Assembly: GCA_900548535.1 (NCBI GenBank)
Contig: URLG01000019.1
Coordinates: 1-42,472 of the forward strand
DNA length: 42,472 nucleotides
Origin: Candidatus Segatella intestinihominis
Lineage (GTDB): Bacteria; Bacteroidota; Bacteroidia; Bacteroidales; Bacteroidaceae
Reading direction: 5' to 3'
A program made the position numbers and the translations under genes. The notes beneath the pieces were generated by a model. The model searched no databases, was not told the origin of the DNA, and worked only from the letters and a program-made list of their open reading frames with translations. Below are positions 24,128-32,092 of this stretch, piece after piece (the stretch's first letter is position 1; every line of letters begins with the position of its first letter).

Positions 24128-25975
24128 ATGAATGAAGAAAAACTGACCATCGTGCATACCGAGCGGCATAATCGCTTGGTGGTAAGTGCGAAATCGCTGG
24201 ATAAGTTTATGGAGCGCATCACCCAGGATGATGCCAAGCGCACCATTACCCAGTTTAGGGAATACGTGCCCTATATGACTCTGGGATATGAGGGATACAA
24301 GGACATGCCCAAGTGGATGCACGTGATGCCCGCCGCTGAATTTCAGAAGGCGGAGAATGGCACGCTGGTGATGAAATGCAACAACGGCATCTTGCTCTTT
24401 ACGCTGGCAGACATCAAGGGGGATGACGGACTGGAGGGAGCCAAGCAGAAGGTGGCGGCGCTGCCCTCCACGCTGGCTGCCTTCAAGAGTGCCGATGCCA
24501 AGATGCTACACGTGTTGGTGAGATATGAGCTGGCAGACGGCAAGTTGCCCGAAGAAGAGGCTGCTGCCGAAAATTGTTATCGCTCAGCCTTTTATAATTT
24601 CGCACCCATCTATCTGGCACTGGTAGATGGCAAGATGAGCGAGCCCCATCCATCCCTCCACTCCGACTTCCTGCTCACGCTCGATGAGCATCCGTATTAT
24701 AACCCTGCCGCAGCCCCATTGAGACTGATGGCGAATCCTCTTCAAGCGTCAGTTGGAGCGAACGATACGCCTGTAGCTATGGAAAGCCAGTCAGGCGGAG
24801 AGAATGATAAGATAGATAAAGACCTGCAAGACAGGATGATGCGCATGATACAGTTCCTGCAAGACAAATATGACTTGCGTTACAACTCTGTGATGAAATT
24901 CACCGAATATCGCACCAAGGAGAAGAACTGGTGGGGCTTCCTGCCCATCGACTCCCGAGTGCAGAAGCGTATGACCATCGAGGTGCAGAAGGCGGGCATC
25001 CGTGTGAGCATCAAGGATGTGAGAAACTATCTGGAGTCGGACTTCATTCGCAATTACAACCCGATAGATGATTACCTCTTCAGCTGCCGAGGCAAGTGGG
25101 ATGGCAAGGACCATATTCGAGCCTTGGCTCGCACCGTGCCTACCCTGAACGAGCATTGGGAAGACTGGTTCTACATCTGGTTTCTGGGCATGGTGGATCA
25201 GTGGAAAGGCTTTTCACACAGGCTTTATGGCAATTCCGTGGCACCGCTTCTCATCTCCAAGCAGGGCTACAACAAGAGCACTTTCTGCCGCCGCTTGGTG
25301 CCACCAGAGTTTCAATCTTTCTATTCTGACAATCTCATATTGTCAGAAAAACGTCAGGTGTTCCAGGCGATGACGCAGTGCATGCTCATCAATCTGGACG
25401 AGTTTAATCAGATTTCGCCACAAGTGCAGCAGGGCTTTCTGAAGAATCTCATCCAGTTGCCTACCGTGAAGTTGAAGCCCCCGTATGGCAGCCACGTCAT
25501 GGAGTTTCCGCGCCTCGCCTCCTTTATAGCCACGAGCAATATGGATGACATCTTGAGCGACCCATCAGGCAATCGTCGCTTCATCGGCATCGAGTTGACC
25601 GGACCTATAGATGTGAGCCATCGTCCTAATTATGTCCAACTTTATGCTCAAGCCCAAGCGGCACTGGACAAGGGCGAAAAGGGCTATTTCGATGCCCAGC
25701 AAACCCAACTCTTGATGGAAAGCAACAAGCAGTTTGAGGTAATCACCCCCGTGGAGCAATACTTCCGCATGTGCTTTGAGCCAACGGAAGATGAGTCTCA
25801 AGGTGAGTATCTCACTGCCGCCGAAATCTTCGATCAGTTGAAGCAGCGCATAGGTAGTAGTCTGAAGGTGAATACCTTAGCTCCATTTGGCAGAAAGCTA
25901 GCCCAGATGCCCGGCTTGAAACACAAGCGCACCCGAATAGGCACGAAGTATCTGGTTAGGGTGATAGCAAGGTGA
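24128..25975 (+). CDS. VirE-type primase/helicase-like protein (BT4734-like)
   Basis: A 615-residue cytosolic protein. Residues about 10-200 resemble the BT4734-like VirE N-terminal domain, related to primase-polymerase folds (NNGILLFTLADIKGDDGLEGAKQK, then LHVLVRYEL), but the acidic residues expected in an active primase are not obvious. Residues about 320-540 are the VirE P-loop ATPase: a Walker A variant SKQGYNKSTFCRRL (Asn before the Lys where Gly is usual), Walker B CMLINLDEF, sensor-like FIATSNMDDIL and GNRRFIGIEL. The C-terminus (about 545-615) is a small basic domain. Relatives occur widely in Bacteroidales on mobile or accessory regions, with unproven roles. Its last codons (VIAR, stop) are already part of the right mirrored arm. 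A replication or mobility role is inferred from domains and context only. Confidence 0.85.
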   Translation: MNEEKLTIVHTERHNRLVVSAKSLDKFMERITQDDAKRTITQFREYVPYMTLGYEGYKDMPKWMHVMPAAEFQKAENGTLVMKCNNGILLFTLADIKGDDGLEGAKQKVAALPSTLAAFKSADAKMLHVLVRYELADGKLPEEEAAAENCYRSAFYNFAPIYLALVDGKMSEPHPSLHSDFLLTLDEHPYYNPAAAPLRLMANPLQASVGANDTPVAMESQSGGENDKIDKDLQDRMMRMIQFLQDKYDLRYNSVMKFTEYRTKEKNWWGFLPIDSRVQKRMTIEVQKAGIRVSIKDVRNYLESDFIRNYNPIDDYLFSCRGKWDGKDHIRALARTVPTLNEHWEDWFYIWFLGMVDQWKGFSHRLYGNSVAPLLISKQGYNKSTFCRRLVPPEFQSFYSDNLILSEKRQVFQAMTQCMLINLDEFNQISPQVQQGFLKNLIQLPTVKLKPPYGSHVMEFPRLASFIATSNMDDILSDPSGNRRFIGIELTGPIDVSHRPNYVQLYAQAQAALDKGEKGYFDAQQTQLLMESNKQFEVITPVEQYFRMCFEPTEDESQGEYLTAAEIFDQLKQRIGSSLKVNTLAPFGRKLAQMPGLKHKRTRIGTKYLVRVIAR

Positions 25976-26102
25976 TAGCAGTGTGATAGACAACTCCAAT
26001 TTTGGGGTTGTCTATCACACTTAGCAAGTATCTGCTTATAACTAAATATCAATACTTTAAATAGAATCTTTGTTCAAAGTGTGATAGCAGTGATAGCAAT
26101 TT
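25961..26102. repeat. Right arm of mirrored terminal repeat (module boundary)
   Basis: The mirror image of 23068-23208. It starts in the final codons of the VirE-type gene with GTGATAGCA repeats, continues with a 36-bp palindrome (25983-26018, arms GTGATAGACAA and TTGTCTATCAC) and an AT-rich spacer with CTAAATAT, and ends with GTGATAGCAGTGATAGCA plus ATTT. No clear target-site duplication is seen outside the two arms. Beyond it, 26103-26223 holds no gene that I can support. Confidence 0.85.
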
Positions 26103-26223
26103 CTGCAAACTTTTATGCGCACATTGTCTAATGTGACATCAGAAAGAGGCATGAACCCTCAGCCTCACGTTGGCTTTGCCGCCTTTTTGTGGAAAGCGGT
26201 CTTTTTTATTCCTTATTAACTTT

Positions 26224-27024
26224 TTAAATAAGGATTTCTATCCTCATCCTCTCCTTGTCATATCGGATGCCATCTCGCTCAATGAAGCGGGAGAGAGAGC
26301 CATCTTGGGATAGCTCTCTTGGCGTGCCGATAGTGAGATGGCTGGGCTCCATCAGCCAGAGGCGGTCGGAGAGTTGGAGGGCCAGCTCCACATCATGGGT
26401 GGAGAGGAGAATGCTCTTGTGCTGCTCATGAGCCAGACGGCGGAGCATCTGGAGCGTCTCTACCTTGCTCGGGAAATCGAGGAAGGCGGTGGGCTCATCT
26501 AGGATGATGAGGCTGGTTTGCTGGGCTAGTGCCTTGGCAAGCATCACCTTCTGTCGCTCGCCATCGCTCAGTTCCTGGATATTGCGCTGAGAGAGATGGG
26601 TGATGCCTACTTGGCGGATAGCTTCTTCGGCTATCTGCTTGTCTTCTGATGACAAGGTGCCCCAGAAACCTGTGTAGGGGGAACGACCGATGCCCACGAT
26701 GTCGAGCACGCTGAGTTGGGCTACGTCGAGCTTGGAGGTGAGCACTACGCTGATCTCCTTCGCCATCTCTTGTGGGGAATAAGATGAAAGGGGCTTGCCC
26801 TTGAGGAGGATTTCGCCAGCAAGAGGGGGCTGAAATCCTGATAATGTTCTTAATAAAGTGGATTTTCCCACTCCGTTGGAGCCGATGAGGCAAGTGAGCT
26901 CATTGCTTTGGAGCTGGGCATCAATAGCCGAGGCTATCACTCGAAGCTCTTTTTTCTTCGAGCGATAGCCTATGCTTAAATTCTGTAATGTAATCTCGAC
27001 AGAGTCGAGTCTTGTAATTCTCAT
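26224..27024 (-). CDS. FecE/BtuD-like ABC transporter ATPase
   Basis: A 266-residue cytosolic ATP-binding subunit. Walker A is GSNGVGKSTLLR (residues about 48-59), the signature motif LSDGERQKVMLAKAL (about 151-165), Walker B LIILDEPTAFLD (about 171-182), and the switch His is in STHDVELAL. It looks most like ATPases that power uptake of ferric siderophores, haem or cobalamin. It usually works with a permease and a binding protein, but neither is next to it here. It follows ridA by 60 bp on the same strand and might be co-transcribed with it. The partner permease is presumably elsewhere. Confidence 0.88.
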   Translation of the reverse strand: MRITRLDSVEITLQNLSIGYRSKKKELRVIASAIDAQLQSNELTCLIGSNGVGKSTLLRTLSGFQPPLAGEILLKGKPLSSYSPQEMAKEISVVLTSKLDVAQLSVLDIVGIGRSPYTGFWGTLSSEDKQIAEEAIRQVGITHLSQRNIQELSDGERQKVMLAKALAQQTSLIILDEPTAFLDFPSKVETLQMLRRLAHEQHKSILLSTHDVELALQLSDRLWLMEPSHLTIGTPRELSQDGSLSRFIERDGIRYDKERMRIEILI

Positions 27025-27084
27025 TATTCGATGATGGAACGTTCTTGTAGCTGGGAGGGCAGGTTTTCAACTATACAGATTGAT

Positions 27085-27459
27085 TTACTTGGCTGCCAAA
27101 ACCTCAACCTCTACGAGAGCACCCTTAGGCAACTTCTCTACGGCTACAGCTGAGCGAGCAGGATATGGCTGGCTGAAGAACTGGGCGTAAACCTCGTTCA
27201 TTGCAGCAAAGTCATCCATGCTGTTCAGATAGACTGTGGTCTTAACTACGTGAGAGAGGTCGGTACCTGCTGCCTTCAAAATGTTCTGGGCATTGGTGAG
27301 TGCCTGACGGGTCTGCTCCTGGATGCCACCCTCTACAAAGTTGCCTGTAGCTGGGTCGATAGGAATTTGGCCTGATGCAAATACAAAACCGTTTACTTCG
27401 ATTGCCTGGCTATATGGACCGATAGCAGCAGGCGCATTGTCTGTGTGAATTGCGTTCAT
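27085..27459 (-). CDS. ridA: RidA family enamine/imine deaminase
   Basis: A 124-residue cytosolic protein of the RidA/YjgF/UK114 family, full length. Conserved features are AIGPYSQAIEVNGFVFASGQIP, the AGTDLSHVVKTTVYLNSMDDFAAMNEVYAQFF stretch and the active-site PARSAVAVEKLPKGALVEVEVLA, with the Arg that binds the substrate carboxylate. It hydrolyses reactive 2-aminoacrylate/2-aminocrotonate, which pyridoxal-phosphate enzymes such as threonine dehydratase release. Its position 180 bp downstream of ilvA on the same strand fits that role, though it has its own complete promoter and a terminator lies between them. Confidence 0.95.
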   Translation of the reverse strand: MNAIHTDNAPAAIGPYSQAIEVNGFVFASGQIPIDPATGNFVEGGIQEQTRQALTNAQNILKAAGTDLSHVVKTTVYLNSMDDFAAMNEVYAQFFSQPYPARSAVAVEKLPKGALVEVEVLAAK

Positions 27460-27494
27460 AATTCTTATACGTTTATTGTTAATGAATCTGCTTG

Positions 27495-27525
27495 CAAAGA
27501 TACTGCAAAAGGCAGAGACGGCAAA
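27495..27525 (-). promoter_or_regulatory. Complete Bacteroidetes promoter for ridA
   Basis: On the minus strand TTTG (27522-27525), a 19-bp spacer and TATCTTTG (27495-27502) match the consensus exactly. The ATG is 36 bp downstream. Confidence 0.8.
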
Positions 27526-27583
27526 ATTTTTCGGATTAAATTATGTTTATGCAAGTTCTATTCGGATGGATTAATCTTTATAG

Positions 27584-27633
27584 GATAAAAAGAACGTCGC
27601 TAGTACCGACCAAGCTTGGTCGCTACTAGCGAC
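27584..27633 (-). terminator. Terminator after ilvA
   Basis: A GTCGCTAGTA..GACC stem pairs with GGTC..TACTAGCGAC around AAGCTT. Read on the minus strand it is followed by TTCTTTTTA. A T-run on the plus side (27636-27640) makes it potentially bidirectional. Confidence 0.88.
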
Positions 27634-27638
27634 TGTTT

Positions 27639-28838
27639 TTATACAATATATAGGTGGAAGCCTTTCTGTTCCAATGCTTCCTTGATTTCCTTGACGTGGT
27701 CGGCATCGCGAGTCTCCATGGTGAGACGGAGCACGCAGGCATTCACCTTCTGGCGATTGGCAGAACGGTCGTGGTGAACACCGGTGATGTTGCCACCCAA
27801 GCCAGCGATGACGGAACATACCTCTACCAACTCTCCTGGTTTGTCGTCCAGCTCCATCTCGATGGTGCAGAGACGACCGCTCTTGGCAAGACCACGGGTG
27901 ATAACACGGTTCAATATGGTCACGTCGATATTACCACCGCTCACTACGCAGATGGTCTTCTTGCCCTTCACAGGCACCTTGTTGTACATCACGGCGGCTA
28001 CACTGGCAGCACCAGCGCCCTCGGCAACCATCTTCTCGCTCTCGATGAGCTTGAGGATAGCGGCACAAATCTCATCCTCGCTCACGGTTACAATCTCGTC
28101 CACATAGTTGGAACAAGTCTCGAAGGTCAGACTACCCGGTTCCTTCACGGCGATACCATCGGCTACGGTAGATACTGAAGGCAACTTTTCCTGCTTGTGG
28201 TCGTGTAGGCTCTGCACCATGCTGGCAGCTCCCTCAGCCTGAACACCATATACCTTGACATTAGGATTCAATGACTTGATGGCGAAGGCAACACCCGAAA
28301 TCAAGCCGCCACCGCCTACTGGCACTACCACTGCCTCTACATCTGGCAGTTGGTCGAGAATCTCCAGTCCGATGGTGCCCTGGCCTGCGATCACATTCTC
28401 ATCATCAAAAGGATGAACGAAGGTATAGCCATGCTCATCCTTCAGCTGCAATGCCTTCTGATAAGCATCGTCATATACGCCAGGAATGAGGCAAACCTCA
28501 GCTCCCAATCGCTTGGTGGCCTCTACCTTGCTGATAGGTGCACCCTCAGGCAGACAGATGAGGCTCTTCACTCCCATGGCGGTAGCGCCGAGAGCCACAC
28601 CCTGAGCGTGGTTGCCAGCCGAACAAGCTATCACGCCCTTTGTTTTCTCCTCGTCGGTGAGTTGGGAAATCTTGTAATAAGCACCGCGAATCTTGAACGA
28701 ACCAGTCTTCTGGAGGCACTCTGGCTTCAGATATACATCACTCTCTGGGTTGATTCGGGGTGTGTGAACCAGCTCAGTCTTACGAATCACTTTGCTCAGC
28801 ACGAAGCGAGCCTTATAGAAATTGTCTAATTGTAACAT
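27639..28838 (-). CDS. ilvA: Threonine ammonia-lyase (threonine dehydratase)
   Basis: A 399-residue pyridoxal-phosphate enzyme that deaminates threonine to 2-oxobutanoate, the entry step to isoleucine, or serine to pyruvate. The PLP lysine lies in GSFKIRGAYYKI (about residue 49). The cofactor-binding Gly loop is VPVGGGGLISG and the conserved CSAGNHAQGVALGA is present. Residues about 325-399 form a single C-terminal ACT-like regulatory domain (ELDDKPGELVEVCSVIAGLGGNITGVHHDR). The overall length suits the single-ACT type rather than the long E. coli IlvA. Whether it is biosynthetic or catabolic is not settled; there are no ilv genes beside it. A complete promoter precedes it and a terminator follows. 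Confidence 0.95.
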   Translation of the reverse strand: MLQLDNFYKARFVLSKVIRKTELVHTPRINPESDVYLKPECLQKTGSFKIRGAYYKISQLTDEEKTKGVIACSAGNHAQGVALGATAMGVKSLICLPEGAPISKVEATKRLGAEVCLIPGVYDDAYQKALQLKDEHGYTFVHPFDDENVIAGQGTIGLEILDQLPDVEAVVVPVGGGGLISGVAFAIKSLNPNVKVYGVQAEGAASMVQSLHDHKQEKLPSVSTVADGIAVKEPGSLTFETCSNYVDEIVTVSEDEICAAILKLIESEKMVAEGAGAASVAAVMYNKVPVKGKKTICVVSGGNIDVTILNRVITRGLAKSGRLCTIEMELDDKPGELVEVCSVIAGLGGNITGVHHDRSANRQKVNACVLRLTMETRDADHVKEIKEALEQKGFHLYIV

Positions 28839-28863
28839 ACGTAACTGCTGAATTATTTTGCTG

Positions 28864-28894
28864 CAAAGTTACTGCAAATCGAAGACAATACAAA
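28864..28894 (-). promoter_or_regulatory. Complete Bacteroidetes promoter for ilvA
   Basis: On the minus strand TTTG (28891-28894), a 19-bp spacer and TAACTTTG (28864-28871) match the consensus. The ATG is 26 bp downstream. Confidence 0.78.
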
Positions 28895-28960
28895 ATAATT
28901 CGCTTTAATTTTTGTTTATTCAATAATAATGTGTAATATTGTTGCCAAAATATCTGTTAC

Positions 28961-29113
28961 ATGAAGAAGACCGTACTGATTATAGGGGCAATCGTGTTCA
29001 GCATTTTGGCTGGGCAGGTAACAAACCTGCCCACCCAGTATTTCTTGCTGATAGCTTTAGTACATATTAAAATGTTCCAGTGCGGCAGCTACGCCATCTT
29101 CCTCATTGGATAG
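28961..29113 (+). other. Small open frame with signal-like start, probable remnant
   Basis: A 50-codon frame begins MKKTVLIIGAIVFSILAG, which looks like an exported-protein start, but it soon runs into the 3' end of the HAD gene on the other strand. Inside it is a hairpin GGGCAGGT/ACCTGCCC (about 29013-29033). It may be the truncated start of a lost gene, or chance. Confidence 0.25.
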
Positions 29114-29884
29114 GGTCACGTAGTCGGCATCGGCTCTTACCTCTGGGGCGGCATTCTCCATCGCCACTCCCATACCGGCAAGCTTGAGCATGCTCAGGTC
29201 GTTGTAGCCATCGCCGAAGGCTATCATATCGGCAGGTGTGAGATTGATTTTTCCTAAGAGACGGAGCAATGATTGCGCCTTGTCTATGCCTTTAGGTACC
29301 AACTCGAGGAAGAAGGGAGCGGAACGGAAGATGTCCATCTTCTCGCCGAGTTCTGCCACGAGGTCATTCTCTGCCTGGAGCATATCCTTAGGGTCGCCCG
29401 TCATCAGGAGTTTGGTAGGGTGTGGCTCCAGGGCATCTAAGAGATTGTCCACTTGGCGGATGTTCATCTTGTTGATGCGAGATTCTTCTTTTACATACTG
29501 GTCGTCGGGCATCTCGGTGATAATCTCGTTGCCAGCATATCCCAAGAGGGCATGGTGGTGCTCCTTTGCGTACCTATATAATATAGGGAGCACGGCATCG
29601 GGCAAGAACTGGGAAAAAAGCTTTTCGCCCGTCTTCGCATTCACGATGTTGCCACCGTTGTAGGATAGGATATAGCCACCACGCTTGTCTAGTTCCAGGC
29701 ATTCTGCCACGGGCTCAATGCCGTAGGTAGGTCTGCCAGAGGCAAGGATGATGACGGCGCCTTGGCTCTCTGCCTTCAGAAGAGCCTCTCGGGTCTTGGG
29801 GGTAACCACCTTGTCGTGGTTGGTCAGCGTGCCGTCCAAGTCGAGTGCGATGGCACGGTAAGGTATCTGCTTTGTCTGTTCCAT
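29057..29884 (-). CDS. Cof-type HAD-family phosphatase
   Basis: A 275-residue cytosolic hydrolase of the HAD superfamily, Cof/YidA subtype. Motif I is ALDLDGTLTNHDK with nucleophile Asp15 and Asp17, motif II is ILASGRP (Ser), Lys follows in the SLLRLLGKINL region, and motif III is MIAFGDGYNDLSML. The C2-type cap lies between motif II and III (about 85-195). Members dephosphorylate sugar phosphates, flavin or pyridoxal phosphates; the substrate is not predictable. It is probably a single-gene unit, divergent from the GH97 gene. Confidence 0.92.
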   Translation of the reverse strand: MEQTKQIPYRAIALDLDGTLTNHDKVVTPKTREALLKAESQGAVIILASGRPTYGIEPVAECLELDKRGGYILSYNGGNIVNAKTGEKLFSQFLPDAVLPILYRYAKEHHHALLGYAGNEIITEMPDDQYVKEESRINKMNIRQVDNLLDALEPHPTKLLMTGDPKDMLQAENDLVAELGEKMDIFRSAPFFLELVPKGIDKAQSLLRLLGKINLTPADMIAFGDGYNDLSMLKLAGMGVAMENAAPEVRADADYVTLSNEEDGVAAALEHFNMY

Positions 29885-30026
29885 TTTTCTATCTTTCTTG
29901 TTTTTAGCCGCAAAATTACGAATAAAATCTCAGAAAACCATCCTTTCTTTGTTCCTTTTGCTTTATTTTATGTTTCATTACCCCATATTCTGTAGCGAAA
30001 TGCTTGGCGTTCTCATTCCTTTTGCT

Positions 30027-30034
30027 TATCTTTG
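30027..30034 (+). promoter_or_regulatory. -7 element for GH97-GH127 operon
   Basis: TATCTTTG lies 56 bp before the ATG at 30091. A TTGG -33-like element is about 20 bp upstream. Confidence 0.55.
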
Positions 30035-30090
30035 CAACCGGAAAAGTGTAAAAGCTACACATTGAATAAACAACATAGAAAAACTTAAGA

Positions 30091-32052
30091 ATGAAAAAGA
30101 ATTTCCTTTTGGTGGCTTTGTCGCTGATGACAGCCCTCTCTGCCTTTGCCGAGAAGAGCACTGTGAGCTCTCCTGATGGCAAACTGAACGTCGTGGTGGA
30201 AGATCATGACGGCAAACTCTATTACTCCATTGACTATGCCGGCAAGCGAATGATGGAACCATCGCAGCTCGGACTCCTCGCCAATGTGGGTGACTTCTAC
30301 CAAGGCCTTACCTATCAGAAGAAGAACGAGGCAAAGGTGGACAAGAGCTACGACTTGCGCACCGCCAAGACATCGCATGTGGATTATCATGCCAACCAAC
30401 TCAGCGTAACTTATCTCAATGCCAAGCAGGAGCCTATGACCGTTACCTTCAATGTATCAGATAACGACGTGGCTTTCCGCTATACCTTCGATGGCTTGAA
30501 GGCTCAGCATATCATCATCCATGAGGAGAAGACGGCATTCAAACTGCCTCAGATTTCCACCTCTTTCCTCTGTCCACAGAGCGACCCTCTGATAGGCTTT
30601 GCCCGCACCAAGCCAAGCTATGAGGAGGATTACAAGGCCGATGCTCCGCTCACCGCCAAGTCGGGATATAGCAGGGGCTATACCTTCCCATGCCTCTTCA
30701 AGGTAGGTGGCGATGGCTGGGTACTGGTCAGCGAGACGGGTACCCATGGCAATTATCCAGGTTGCCACATCAGCGATTATGATGCAGCAAAGGGTTATCA
30801 GATAGCTTTCCCTATGATGGAAGAAGGCGATGGCATCGGCTCTAACAACGCCTTGTTCTCATTGCCAGGCTCCACCCCTTGGCGCACCATCACCGTGGGC
30901 AAGGACCTGAAACCATTGGTAGAGACCACCATCCCTTACGATGTGGTGGAACCTCGCTATGAGGCTTCCCAGCAGTATGGGGCGGGAAAATATGCCTGGA
31001 GCTGGCTCGTATGGCAAGATGCATCTTGCAATTATCAGGACCAGAAGCAGTTTATCGACCTCGCTGCCACCATGGGTTATGAATATGTATTGGTAGATGC
31101 CCTCTGGGATACCCAGATAGGCAGAGACAAGATAGCCGAACTGAGCCGCTATGCCCAGGGCAAGGGTGTGAGCCTGATGCTGTGGTACAACTCCAATGGC
31201 GTAACCAATGACGCTCCACAGGGACCACGCAACTGCATGGACAATATCGTGGCTCGCAAGAAGGAGATGGCTTGGATGAAGAGCATCGGCGTGAAGGGCA
31301 TCAAGGTAGACTTCTTTGGCAGTGATAAGCAGCAGACGATGCAGAACTACGAAGACATCCTGAGCGATGCCAACGACTATGGCATACAGGTTATCTTCCA
31401 TGGTTGCACCCTGCCAAGAGGTTGGGAGCGTATGTATCCTAACTTCATTTCGAGCGAGGCTGTGTTGGCTTCCGAGAATGTTTTCTTCTCTGAGTATCAT
31501 GCTAAGCAAGAGGGGTTTGAACTGACCATGCATCCATTCTGTCGCAATGCCGTGGCATCCATGGACTGGGGCGGCACCATCATGAACAAGTATTTGGCTC
31601 GTGACAATAAGAGTCGCCATCGCCGTTATACCACCGATGTCTTCGAGATGGCTGCGGCTATTATGAACCAGGCTGCCATCCAGTGCATCGCCATCTATCC
31701 TAACAATCTCTCTGAGCTTCCTCAGCATGAGATAGAGTTCTTGAAGAGTGTGCCAACCACATGGGATGAGACCCAGTATGTGGCAGGTTATCCAGGCAAG
31801 TATGCCGTGGTGGCTCGCCGTCATGGTGACAAATGGTATGTGGCAGGCTTGAATGGCACCGACCAAGTGATGAAGTTGACTCTCCAGCTCCCTATGCTCG
31901 CTGGTAAGACCGTCACCTATTATTATGAATCTCCCAACAAGGACAAGAAGGCTCTCTGGCCCGTATCTCAGGTGAAGACCGTGAAGGTGGACAAGAAGGG
32001 AAACCTCAAGGTGGAGATGCTGCCTAAGGGTGGCATCATCGCTCAAGAGTAA
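30091..32052 (+). CDS. GH97 family glycoside hydrolase (alpha-galactosidase-like)
   Basis: An exported 653-residue enzyme. Signal peptide is MKKNFLLVALSLMTALSAFA. The layout is that of GH97: an N-terminal beta-sandwich (about 25-270), a TIM barrel (about 285-560) and a small C-terminal beta domain (about 575-650). GH97 contains inverting alpha-glucosidases (SusB) and retaining alpha-galactosidases, which use an Asp nucleophile. Here the barrel carries GIKVDFFGSD with Asp407 in that place and SSEAV with Glu456 as a possible acid/base, so I favour the retaining alpha-galactosidase type. It is followed after 40 bp by the GH127 gene, suggesting joint removal of galactose and arabinose side groups. 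Substrate specificity remains an inference. Confidence 0.9.
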   Translation: MKKNFLLVALSLMTALSAFAEKSTVSSPDGKLNVVVEDHDGKLYYSIDYAGKRMMEPSQLGLLANVGDFYQGLTYQKKNEAKVDKSYDLRTAKTSHVDYHANQLSVTYLNAKQEPMTVTFNVSDNDVAFRYTFDGLKAQHIIIHEEKTAFKLPQISTSFLCPQSDPLIGFARTKPSYEEDYKADAPLTAKSGYSRGYTFPCLFKVGGDGWVLVSETGTHGNYPGCHISDYDAAKGYQIAFPMMEEGDGIGSNNALFSLPGSTPWRTITVGKDLKPLVETTIPYDVVEPRYEASQQYGAGKYAWSWLVWQDASCNYQDQKQFIDLAATMGYEYVLVDALWDTQIGRDKIAELSRYAQGKGVSLMLWYNSNGVTNDAPQGPRNCMDNIVARKKEMAWMKSIGVKGIKVDFFGSDKQQTMQNYEDILSDANDYGIQVIFHGCTLPRGWERMYPNFISSEAVLASENVFFSEYHAKQEGFELTMHPFCRNAVASMDWGGTIMNKYLARDNKSRHRRYTTDVFEMAAAIMNQAAIQCIAIYPNNLSELPQHEIEFLKSVPTTWDETQYVAGYPGKYAVVARRHGDKWYVAGLNGTDQVMKLTLQLPMLAGKTVTYYYESPNKDKKALWPVSQVKTVKVDKKGNLKVEMLPKGGIIAQE

Positions 32053-32092
32053 AATAAGAATCAAGCAACAACAATAATAAATCTATTAAGCA

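Noticed and set aside
23068..26102. Ordinary insertion sequence or prophage
   Set aside because: No transposase, integrase, phage structural gene or clear target-site duplication is seen.
26103..26223. Terminator or small RNA right of the module
   Set aside because: Only a short AGCC/GGCT stem and T-rich stretches are visible; pairing is too weak to call.
30859..32064. Minus-strand frame opposite the GH97 gene
   Set aside because: Antisense shadow of a well-supported gene.
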